From contig JBGAHE010000002.1 of NCBI GenBank assembly GCA_044226365.1, positions 1 to 64,000 on the forward strand: a DNA stretch of 64,000 nucleotides, read 5' to 3'. The notes beneath the pieces are model-generated. The model saw only the letters and a list, made by a program, of their open reading frames with translations. It was not told where the DNA came from and did not search any database. Position 1 is the stretch's first letter, and the number at the start of each line of letters is the position of its first letter. Source of the DNA: JALHNI01 sp044226365 (GTDB lineage Bacteria > Acidobacteriota > Terriglobia > Bryobacterales > Bryobacteraceae). Positions 23,758 to 30,863 of the stretch are shown in pieces. The translations under genes and the position numbers were made by a program.

Positions 23758-25002
23758 CTATCGACTGGCTTTAGGCCAGACGACGCCCTGGTCCTTCTTG
23801 GCGACAGGGACGAGGCCGCGAAAGTTGAACTTCTGAACGCGCTGGCCGCGATAGGTTTCGGTGGTGTAGAGGTTGCCTTTGGAGTCCGTGGCGATGGAGT
23901 GGACGGCGTAGAACTGGCCGGGCTGGCGTCCGCCGTCGCCGAAGGAGGTGAGTTCTTCGAGGGTGTCGCGCAGAAGGATGTGGATCTTCATGTTGGAGCC
24001 GTCGGCGATGTAGAGGTACTTCTGCTGGGGATCGCGCGAGAGCGCGACGTCAAAGGCGGCGCCGTCGCCCAGGGTGGGCTTGGCGATCCAGGTTTCCTTG
24101 AGGTAGGTGCCATCGGTCTTGAAGACCTGAAGGCGATTGTTGGTGCGATCGCAAACGTAGAGGAGATTGTCGTGCGAGAGGGCGATGCCGTGGACCGGAG
24201 TACGGAATTGCTTGGGCGCGGGCGCATTGGGGTTGTAGGGGCCAAGGTCCGTGTCGTCCGGCTTGTTGCCATAGGCCCCCCAATGGCGCTTGTACTTGCC
24301 CGTGTCCGCATCGAAGACGATGACGCGGCGGTTGCCGTAGCCATCGGCAACGTAGAGTTCGTTAGTTTTGGGATCGACAAGGGACTTGGCGGGCAGGCGC
24401 AGATTGGCGACGTCGTTGCTGCCTTTGCTCTCGAAGGGCTTGCCAATTTGCATGAGGAACTGGCCGGACTGGGTGAACTTGAGCAGCATGGAATCGTGGA
24501 CGCGGCCGGCGGCGGCCATCTTACTTTCGTCGTGGGCTAGGGCGGCTGGGAGGGAGCCGCGGCCGTTGCCACCGATCCAGACGTTGCCCTTGTGGTCAAT
24601 GTCGATGCCATGGTTGGATGAGGGCCAGGTGAAGCTGTCGCCGCTCTTGCCGCCCCAACTGGCGATGAGGTCGCCGGCGGAGTTGAAGCCGAGGACGGGG
24701 GGCGCGGCGGCGCAGCACTCAGAGGCTTTGGGGTTCCAGGTGGCGTACTGCTCTTTCTCTTCGAGAGAACCGGGGCGATGGACGATCCAGACGTTGTCCT
24801 TCGCGTCGACGCCGAGGCCAATGGCGGCGCCGATGACCCAATGATTGGGGAGGGGCTTGGGCCAGAAGGGATCGACTTCGAAACGAGGGGCCATGGTGGT
24901 GGCGGCCTCAACGGGGGCCTGTTTTTCCAGGTAGTAAACGCCGGCGGCAAGGGCGAGGAAAGCTGCGACGAAAGCACTAGGTTTGCCGTAAGAGTGCGCC
25001 AT
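23758..25002 (-). CDS. Membrane-anchored or exported NHL-repeat beta-propeller protein
   Basis: 414 residues from ATG 25002 (GTG 25020 is an alternative). An N-terminal hydrophobic stretch (SAFVAAFLALAAGVYYLE) acts as signal or anchor. The rest is a six-bladed propeller with NHL-type phrases: GLGVDAKDNVWIVHRPG, HGIDIDHKGNVWIGG, LYVADGYGNRRVIVFDADTG, HGIALSHDNLLYVCDRTNNRLQVF, SIATDSKGNLYTTETYRGQRVQKF. Relatives are often annotated as peptidylglycine amidating lyase-like, but the catalytic role is unproven. The start lies 20 bp from the divergent HupE gene. Two cysteines in SECCAAAP are adjacent. Confidence 0.75.
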   Translation of the reverse strand: MAHSYGKPSAFVAAFLALAAGVYYLEKQAPVEAATTMAPRFEVDPFWPKPLPNHWVIGAAIGLGVDAKDNVWIVHRPGSLEEKEQYATWNPKASECCAAAPPVLGFNSAGDLIASWGGKSGDSFTWPSSNHGIDIDHKGNVWIGGNGRGSLPAALAHDESKMAAAGRVHDSMLLKFTQSGQFLMQIGKPFESKGSNDVANLRLPAKSLVDPKTNELYVADGYGNRRVIVFDADTGKYKRHWGAYGNKPDDTDLGPYNPNAPAPKQFRTPVHGIALSHDNLLYVCDRTNNRLQVFKTDGTYLKETWIAKPTLGDGAAFDVALSRDPQQKYLYIADGSNMKIHILLRDTLEELTSFGDGGRQPGQFYAVHSIATDSKGNLYTTETYRGQRVQKFNFRGLVPVAKKDQGVVWPKASR

Positions 25003-25022
25003 GGTTTCGCTATGATACACCC

Positions 25023-26288
25023 TTGCGAGTTGTCATTACGGTTGGTTGGTTGATGGCGGCGGCGATGGCTTGGGGCCATGATGCGCCGGCGCAGGTAACG
25101 GTGCATATGCAGATGCGCGCGGTGGGCGGGACGATGCGCGCTTATGTGCGAGTGCCGCTGGAAGCGGTGCGGGATGTCGCGTTTCCGACGGTGGAGGGCG
25201 GGTATCTGGATGTGGCGGCGACAGCGCCTCTGTTGCCGGGTTTGGCGAAGGTGTGGGTGGCGGACGCGATCACGGTGTACGAAGGGGCGGCGGCGACGGC
25301 GCGGCCGCGGGTGGTGGGGACGCAGATCTCGCTGCCTGCGGACCGCTCGTTTGCGACTTACGAAGCCGCGGAGGAACGGATGCGGGCGCCGTTGCCGGAG
25401 AATCGGGAGCGACTCTTCTGGAAGCAGGTGTTCTTCGATGTGGCACTCGAGTTTCCCCTTCGAGAGACGCGAGGTGCATTTGCGGTGCATCCGGCGTTTG
25501 CGAATCTCGGCGAACGCGTGGATACGGTGCTGCATTACGGTGAGCGCACTTACCTGCTGCGCGAGGACCAGGAAGCGTTTCCACTCGAGCCGAGTTGGGC
25601 GCAAGCGTCCTGGTTGTTTGTGAAGTTGGGATTCGTCCACATTCTGGAGGGGACCGACCATCTGTTGTTTCTGCTGTGCCTGGTGATCGCGAATCGGCGT
25701 TTTCGATCGCTGGTGGGAGTGGCGACGGCGTTCACGGTGGCGCATTCACTGACGCTGGTGGCCTCGGCAATGGGTTGGACGGTGGACGCAGCGTGGTTTC
25801 CGCCGGCGGTGGAATTGGCGATTGCGGCGTCGATTGTGTATGTGGCGCTGGCGAACATCGTGGGGGGCGCGGGACATGCGTCCTGGCCGCTCGCGTTCGG
25901 GTTCGGGTTGGTGCACGGGTTCGGGTTCTCGTTTGCGCTGCGCGAGTCGATGCAGTTTGCGGGGGCGCATCTGGGGGCGGCCTTATTCGCGTTCAACGTG
26001 GGGGTGGAGTTGGGGCAGGTGGCCGCGCTGGCGGTGATGGTGCCAGCGGTGGTGTGGCTGCTCCGGCACGTGGTGGAGGAGCGTAAAGGAACGATTGTGC
26101 TCTCAGCGATCGTGGCGCACACCGGATGGCATTGGATGGAAGAGCGATGGGCGGTGGTAAAGAAGTATCCGTGGACGACGCCCGCCGGATCGTTGGCTGG
26201 CGCGATGAAACTGGTGCTGGTGGGGATGGCGGTATACGCCGTGGTGTGGGCGGCCAAGCGCGCGCGATTACTTCTTATCGAGAAGTGA
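25023..26288 (+). CDS. HupE/UreJ family membrane protein
   Basis: 421 residues from TTG 25023, which gives a complete signal sequence (VVITVGWLMAAAMAWGHDAPAQ). Residues about 25-195 form a periplasmic domain; about 200-415 contain six to seven transmembrane helices. The family signature is present: KLGFVHILEGTDHLLFLLCL, TVAHSLTL, GFGLVHGFGFS and FNVGVELGQ. HupE/UreJ proteins with this His/Glu pattern are linked to nickel or other metal uptake, but no hydrogenase or urease gene is in the window. A TATGAT hexamer at 25011-25016 ends just upstream of the TTG, so the mRNA may have almost no 5' leader. Confidence 0.85.
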   Translation: MRVVITVGWLMAAAMAWGHDAPAQVTVHMQMRAVGGTMRAYVRVPLEAVRDVAFPTVEGGYLDVAATAPLLPGLAKVWVADAITVYEGAAATARPRVVGTQISLPADRSFATYEAAEERMRAPLPENRERLFWKQVFFDVALEFPLRETRGAFAVHPAFANLGERVDTVLHYGERTYLLREDQEAFPLEPSWAQASWLFVKLGFVHILEGTDHLLFLLCLVIANRRFRSLVGVATAFTVAHSLTLVASAMGWTVDAAWFPPAVELAIAASIVYVALANIVGGAGHASWPLAFGFGLVHGFGFSFALRESMQFAGAHLGAALFAFNVGVELGQVAALAVMVPAVVWLLRHVVEERKGTIVLSAIVAHTGWHWMEERWAVVKKYPWTTPAGSLAGAMKLVLVGMAVYAVVWAAKRARLLLIEK

Positions 26289-26762
26289 GACGCCTTGGCT
26301 GTTCTTGCGGCGGGTGAGGGCTTCGCCGCTGTACTTGATGACGGTAACTTCGCCGAGATAGCGAATGCGGCAGCCGTTCTCCAGGTGGCCGCCGAAGGCA
26401 CCGAGGCGAGAGTCGGCGAGGCTGATATGAATGTGGGGCTCGCCGTCAGCAATGATGCCGCCGCCGTGCAGGATTTCGAAGGGGCCTTGGACAGTTTTGA
26501 AGAGGTCGCGGGGTTTGAGGGCGGTGGAGGCGACGAAGTGGTAAGTGCATTCACTGACCGAGCCGGCAGTGATCTGCACGTGGCCGTCGCGGACGCCTTT
26601 GTCGGCGATGACCTGCCTGACGGATTCGAGCAAAAGCGCGTTGCGGTCCAGGACGACGCGGTAAACGGCTTCAACCTGGGCGGGCTCAAAGATGCGCGGC
26701 GGGGGCGCGGTTTGCGCGAAGCAACAGGCGGCGGTGAGAAGAAAGAAGGTGCAACGGAGCAT
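26268..26762 (-). CDS. Exported PCC/DUF296-domain protein
   Basis: 164 residues with a signal peptide (MLRCTFFLLTAACCFAQ). Residues about 35-150 match the plant/prokaryote-conserved (PCC, DUF296) fold: 'GPFEILHGGGIIADGEPHIHISLADSRLGAFGGHLENGCRIRYLGEVTVI'. The HIH and GGHL histidines are positioned as potential metal ligands. In plants this domain belongs to AT-hook DNA-binding proteins, but bacterial stand-alone versions are usually cytoplasmic; a secretory version is unusual. The 3' end overlaps the convergent HupE gene by 21 bp. Confidence 0.8.
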   Translation of the reverse strand: MLRCTFFLLTAACCFAQTAPPPRIFEPAQVEAVYRVVLDRNALLLESVRQVIADKGVRDGHVQITAGSVSECTYHFVASTALKPRDLFKTVQGPFEILHGGGIIADGEPHIHISLADSRLGAFGGHLENGCRIRYLGEVTVIKYSGEALTRRKNSQGVSLLDKK

Positions 26763-26821
26763 CTGAGAATTCTCGCAGAATTAACCAGCAGAGACGAGGG
26801 AGCTTCATACAATCGGGATAG

Positions 26822-28606
26822 ATGCGGACCTGGCTTTACGTGTGGTGCATGGCGTTGCCGCTGGTGGCGCAGACGGGCGAGATTCGGCTGGAGCCGGTGG
26901 TGACCGGGTTAACGAATCCGGTGGATATCCAGAGTGCGCGCGATGGATCGGGACGATTGTTCATCGCGCAGCAGAATGGATCGATCCGAGTGTGGCGGGA
27001 CGGACAGCTGAGTCCGTTGCTGGATTTGACGAGCAAGACGATGCGGAGCGGGGAGTGTGGCCTGCTGGGGCTAGCGTTTCCGCCGGGGTTTGCAACAAAG
27101 CGCTATTTCTATGTGAATTACACAGATCGGCAGTGCCGTAACTCGATTGTGGCGCGATATCGCTTGGCGACGGATCAGACGGCGGATGGCGCGAGCGAGC
27201 AAGTGGTGCTGCAGGTGGCGCAGCCGTTTACGAATCACAACGGCGGGCAGTTGCGCTTTGGGCCGGACGGGTTTCTGTACCTGGGATTCGGGGATGGGGG
27301 GAGCGGGGGCGATCCGCAGGACAACGGGCAGAATCGACGGTCTCTGTTGGGCAAGATTTTACGGCTGGATGTGGAGAGCGGGGACGCGACCTATCGGGTG
27401 CCCGTGAGCAACCCCTGGGTGGGCGACGGGACGGGCCTACCCGAGATCTGGGCTTATGGGCTGCGCAATCCCTGGCGGTTCTCATTCGATCGCGAGACAG
27501 GAGATTTATGGATCGCCGATGTGGGTCAGGATCGGGCGGAGGAGATCAACGTTCAGCCGGCGGGAAGCCGGGGCGGGGAGAACTATGGCTGGCGCGTGAT
27601 GGAAGGGCTTCGCTGCCGGACGGCAGGTTGTAACTCGACGGGGAGCGTGCTACCGGTACAGGAATATACGCGAAGTCAGCGGGACCTGTCGGTGACGGGA
27701 GGCTTTGTCTACCGGGGTCCCCAGGGTGGGGCACTTACTGGGACTTACTTGTATGGCGACTATGTGAGCGGGAGAATCTGGGGGATTGATCGCGGGGGGC
27801 AGAATCGGTTGTTACTGGAGAGCGGCTTGAGCTTGTCGACGTTTGGGGAGGATGAAGACGGGACGGTCTACGTAGCAGACTATGGCGGCGGGCGGGTGTT
27901 GCGCGTGGTGCCGGTGGCGCGAGAGCAACTGGTGTTGTCGGTGGTGAATGGAGCGACGTTCCAGCCGGGGTTGGCTCCGGGTGGAGTGGCCACGGTGTTT
28001 ACTCGCGGGGTGGTGCCGAGCGAAGGCGTGGTGGCGTCGGCCCTGCCGTTGGGGCGGAGCCTGGCGGGAGTTCAGGTGATGGTCAATGGCCGCGAGGCGC
28101 CATTGTATGCAGTGGCCAAGGTGAACGGAAGCGAGCAGGTGAACTTTCAGGTGCCTTGGGAGACGGCACCCGGCCTGGTGGCGGTGCGCGTGAACGGCGT
28201 GGAACTGGCGCGAGTGGAGGTGGGTGCGATGCAACCCGCGGTGTTCCTGGCGAATGGGCTGGGCGTGGTGGTGCATCATGCGGACAATACGCTGGTGACG
28301 AGCGAACGGCCGCTGGTGGCGGGCGAGAATGCGTATCTCTATGCGACGGGTTTGGGCGCGGTGGACAATCAGCCGACGACGGGTGAGGCCGCGTCGACGA
28401 CGCAACTGTCGCGCGTGCGGAACGTGCCGGCGGTGACGCTCGCGGGACGTACCTGCGAAGTGCAGTTTGCCGGGCTGGCGCCGGGACTGGTGGGCGTGTA
28501 CCAGATCAACATTCGCGTGCCGGAGGGCGTGGCGAGCGGACTGCCGCACCTGACAGTGACGCAGGGCGGGCAGGCGAGCCGTCCGGTGCCCGTGCCGCTG
28601 CGTTAG
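26822..28606 (+). CDS. PQQ-type soluble sugar dehydrogenase fused to C-terminal TIGR03437-like domain
   Basis: 594 residues with signal peptide (MRTWLYVWCMALPLVAQ). Residues about 20-355 are a glucose/sorbosone dehydrogenase six-bladed propeller: DGSGRLFIAQQNGSIRVW, ECGLLGLAFPPGF, NHNGGQLRFGPDGFLYLGFGDGG containing H139 (equivalent to the catalytic His of sGDH), GLRNPWRFSFDRETGDLWIADVGQ and 'GGFVYRG....GTYLYGDYVSGRIW'. It should oxidise an aldose or similar with PQQ in the periplasm or outside. Residues about 372-594 start with VVNGATFQPGLAPGGVATVF and continue 'LPLGRSLAGVQVMVNGREAPLYAV....NFQVPWE', an acidobacterial TIGR03437-type domain. Confidence 0.87.
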   Translation: MRTWLYVWCMALPLVAQTGEIRLEPVVTGLTNPVDIQSARDGSGRLFIAQQNGSIRVWRDGQLSPLLDLTSKTMRSGECGLLGLAFPPGFATKRYFYVNYTDRQCRNSIVARYRLATDQTADGASEQVVLQVAQPFTNHNGGQLRFGPDGFLYLGFGDGGSGGDPQDNGQNRRSLLGKILRLDVESGDATYRVPVSNPWVGDGTGLPEIWAYGLRNPWRFSFDRETGDLWIADVGQDRAEEINVQPAGSRGGENYGWRVMEGLRCRTAGCNSTGSVLPVQEYTRSQRDLSVTGGFVYRGPQGGALTGTYLYGDYVSGRIWGIDRGGQNRLLLESGLSLSTFGEDEDGTVYVADYGGGRVLRVVPVAREQLVLSVVNGATFQPGLAPGGVATVFTRGVVPSEGVVASALPLGRSLAGVQVMVNGREAPLYAVAKVNGSEQVNFQVPWETAPGLVAVRVNGVELARVEVGAMQPAVFLANGLGVVVHHADNTLVTSERPLVAGENAYLYATGLGAVDNQPTTGEAASTTQLSRVRNVPAVTLAGRTCEVQFAGLAPGLVGVYQINIRVPEGVASGLPHLTVTQGGQASRPVPVPLR

Positions 28607-29067
28607 TCAGAATCGAGCAGGGCGGCGGCAGCGGCTTCGGCCTTCTTCAGGACTGTTGCGAGTCGTTGAACGTCTTGAGGCGAGAGCGCGTCGCGAAAGG
28701 ATTGCTGGGCCTTTTCCCAAAGGTCGTAGCTGCGGCGGAGGCGACGGAGACCGGCGGGGGAGAGGGCGAGTAGGCGCTCGCGGCGGTCGGTAGAGGGGGC
28801 GGAGACGACGAGGGCGGCGGCTTCGAGAGGACGGAGATTGCGGGTGAGGGTGGTGCGGTCCATGCCGAGACGATGGGCGAGGTCGGTGCGGCTGATCTGG
28901 CGCGGGCGGGCAATGTTGACGAGGATGGCGTGCTGGGTGACGGTGAGGCCGGCGGAGGCGAGGGCGGCGTCGTAAAGGCTCGAGACTTTGCGGGCGGTGC
29001 GACGGAGTTGGGAGCAACTGCACGGGCCGAAGTCACTGGGGAGGTCCCATTTTTCTGGTGGGGGCAT
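28603..29067 (-). CDS. MarR family transcriptional regulator
   Basis: 154 residues. The N-terminus FGPCSCSQLRRTARKVSSLYDAAL with two cysteines is typical of one MarR subgroup; the winged helix follows (LTVTQHAILVNIARPRQISRTDLAHRLGMDRTTLTRNLRPLE, then DRRERLLALSPAG as the wing). It likely represses the divergent MFS gene and itself through the 14-bp palindrome at 29076-29089. The cysteines could make it redox-responsive, which is speculation. The 3' end overlaps the convergent dehydrogenase gene by 4 bp. Confidence 0.92.
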   Translation of the reverse strand: MPPPEKWDLPSDFGPCSCSQLRRTARKVSSLYDAALASAGLTVTQHAILVNIARPRQISRTDLAHRLGMDRTTLTRNLRPLEAAALVVSAPSTDRRERLLALSPAGLRRLRRSYDLWEKAQQSFRDALSPQDVQRLATVLKKAEAAAAALLDSD

Positions 29068-29075
29068 GGTGAAAG

Positions 29076-29089
29076 CGTGTAATTACACG
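29076..29089. promoter_or_regulatory. Palindromic MarR operator between marR-like and MFS genes
   Basis: CGTGTAATTACACG is a perfect 14-bp palindrome, 8 bp upstream of the MarR start and 21 bp upstream of the MFS start. MarR dimers typically bind such 12-20 bp inverted repeats in divergent promoters. A TATGAT hexamer on the minus strand (29106-29101) could be the -10 of the regulator gene, placing the operator just downstream of its start site. Confidence 0.75.
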
Positions 29090-29110
29090 TATCTGCTACC
29101 ATCATAGCGG

Positions 29111-30355
29111 ATGACGAGGCGAATTCACTACGCATGGGTGATGGCGAGCGTGACTTTTCTGGTGCTGCTGGTGACGGCGGCGGTGCGCGCGACACCGGGC
29201 GTGCTGATGGTGCCTTTGCGCGGGGAGTTTGGGTGGAGCACGGCGGCGATTTCGGCCGCGATCGCGATCAACATTGCGCTGTTCGGATTGATGGGGCCGT
29301 TTGCCGCATCACTCATGGAGCGGTGGGGAGTGCGACGGACGGTGGCGGGAGCGCTGGTGCTGTTGAGCGCGACGGTGGCGGCGACGACCAGAATGACCGA
29401 ACTGTGGCAGTACTGGCTGTTGTGGGGAGTGGGTGTGGGGGCGGGAACGGGCGTGACCGCCATGGTGCTGGCCGTGGTGGTGACCAATCGCTGGTTCGAT
29501 GCGCGGCGCGGAGTGGTGATGGGAGCGCTTTCGGCGGCGAACGCGACGGGGCAATTGTTGTTCCTGCCGACGATGGCCGGATTGATCGAGAGCGAGGGTT
29601 GGCGCAGTGTGAGTTGGATGGTGGCGGGGGTGGCGGCGGCGATTCTGCTGGTGGTGCTGGTGCTGATGCGGGACCGGCCGAGCGATTTGGGGCTGCAGCC
29701 ATACGGGGCGATGGGGCGGGGCGTGGTAAAGCCCAGTTTGAACGCGTGGGCGGGATTGCGACTGGCGTGGCGGTCACCCGCGTTCTGGGTGTTGGGAGGC
29801 AGCTTCTTTATGTGTGGAGCGAGTACGAACGGGTTGGTGGGGACGCATCTGATTCCGGCGTGCCACGACTTCGGGATTCCGGAGGTGCGGGCGGCGAAGC
29901 TGTTGGCGTTGATGGGACTGTTCGATATTGTGGGGACGACGGCATCGGGATGGCTGACGGATCGGACGTCGAGCCGGCATCTGCTGTTCGCCTACTATTC
30001 GCTGCGGGGGCTTTCCCTGCTGTTTTTGCCAGCGACACTCGCGAGCGGGGGCGATCAATTGAACTGGTTTGCGATCTTCTACGGACTGGATTGGATTGCG
30101 ACGGTGCCACCGACGGTGCGATTGACGAGCGATGCGTTCGGGCAGGAGAACGCAGGCGTGATCTACGGGTGGATTGGGGCGATGCACCAGTTGGGTGCGG
30201 CGTTGGCGGCGCTGCTGGCCGGGGTGGTGCGGACGACGATGGGCGATTACCGTCCCGCGTTCTGGGTGGCGGGAGTGCTTTGTTTTCTGACGGGATTTGT
30301 CTTTTTGGGATGCCGGCGCTGGTTGGAACGGCGAGCGACGCCGGTAGCGGTCTAG
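29111..30355 (+). CDS. Major facilitator superfamily transporter
   Basis: 414 residues with twelve predicted transmembrane helices. The opening HYAWVMASVTFLVLLVTAAVRATPGVLMVPLRGEFGW and the loop MERWGVRRTVAG between TM2 and TM3 resemble the oxalate/formate and monocarboxylate transporter group. A second motif, GWLTDRTSSRHLL, lies between TM8 and TM9. The likely cargo is a small organic acid or drug-like compound. The gene is divergent from a MarR regulator with a shared palindrome, so induction by a substrate-like ligand is plausible. Confidence 0.87.
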   Translation: MTRRIHYAWVMASVTFLVLLVTAAVRATPGVLMVPLRGEFGWSTAAISAAIAINIALFGLMGPFAASLMERWGVRRTVAGALVLLSATVAATTRMTELWQYWLLWGVGVGAGTGVTAMVLAVVVTNRWFDARRGVVMGALSAANATGQLLFLPTMAGLIESEGWRSVSWMVAGVAAAILLVVLVLMRDRPSDLGLQPYGAMGRGVVKPSLNAWAGLRLAWRSPAFWVLGGSFFMCGASTNGLVGTHLIPACHDFGIPEVRAAKLLALMGLFDIVGTTASGWLTDRTSSRHLLFAYYSLRGLSLLFLPATLASGGDQLNWFAIFYGLDWIATVPPTVRLTSDAFGQENAGVIYGWIGAMHQLGAALAALLAGVVRTTMGDYRPAFWVAGVLCFLTGFVFLGCRRWLERRATPVAV

Positions 30356-30442
30356 AAATTTCCCTGAACAATGGACGGGTGTGAAGCGTCTGGGACAAGA
30401 GGCGCGAAAAAAACTTTTGTCTTTTGCTAACCAAAAGTCCTG

Positions 30443-30470
30443 ATAGTAGTCTCACACACACGTATAGTAG
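30443..30470 (+). promoter_or_regulatory. Putative BlaI operator/promoter in front of the five-gene operon
   Basis: ATAGTAG occurs twice (30443-30449 and 30464-30470), 21 bp or two helical turns apart. The second copy overlaps TATAGT (30463-30468), a near-consensus -10 hexamer. Just upstream, CTTTTG/CAAAAG (30421-30426, 30432-30437) forms a small inverted repeat. BlaI/MecI operators contain TA-rich repeats of similar core, so these are candidate binding sites. No Shine-Dalgarno sequence precedes the blaI ATG and the -10 lies close to it, so a very short leader is possible. Confidence 0.4.
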
Positions 30471-30476
30471 ATCCTG

Positions 30477-30863
30477 ATGGCTTTCCCGAAACTCTCCAAG
30501 CTTGAACTGCGAATCATGGATGCCCTGTGGAAAGAAGGCATGCTCTCGATCCGGGAGATTCAAGAGTCGTTTCCGGCGCGCAGCCGGCCGGCATACACGA
30601 CGGTGCAGACCACGGTGTACCGGCTCGAGGAAAAAGGCGCGGTGCGGCGGGCGAAGAAGATCAGCAATGCGCACATTTTCGAAGCGGTGGTGTCGCGCAA
30701 GGCGGCGAGCGGGCGGCTGATCGATGAGTTGCTGAGCCTGTTCGGCGGCCGGACGCAGCCGGTGATGGCGCATCTGGTGGAGACCGGAAAGCTCACGATG
30801 GACGATGTGAGGGATGCCGAGAAGCTGATTCAGGATTTGGCGCGAAAGGACCAAGGGAAATGA
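30477..30863 (+). CDS. BlaI/MecI/CopY-family transcriptional repressor
   Basis: 128 residues. The winged-helix part has LSKLELRIMDALWKEGMLSIREIQESF and 'YTTVQTTVYRLEEKGAVRRAKKISNAHIFEAVVSR', the diagnostic BlaI phrase; the C-terminal half is helical for dimerisation. In classical systems a BlaR1-type M56 membrane protease triggers cleavage of BlaI and relieves repression. Exactly such a protease follows with a 4-bp ATGA overlap, so this is a paired repressor-protease switch heading the operon. Confidence 0.93.
   Translation: MAFPKLSKLELRIMDALWKEGMLSIREIQESFPARSRPAYTTVQTTVYRLEEKGAVRRAKKISNAHIFEAVVSRKAASGRLIDELLSLFGGRTQPVMAHLVETGKLTMDDVRDAEKLIQDLARKDQGK

Noticed and set aside
29134..30384. Plus-strand frame of about 416 codons in another phase over the MFS gene
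   Set aside because: The overlapping frame has twelve hydrophobic helices and MFS motifs; this one is Gly/Asp/Arg-rich with none.
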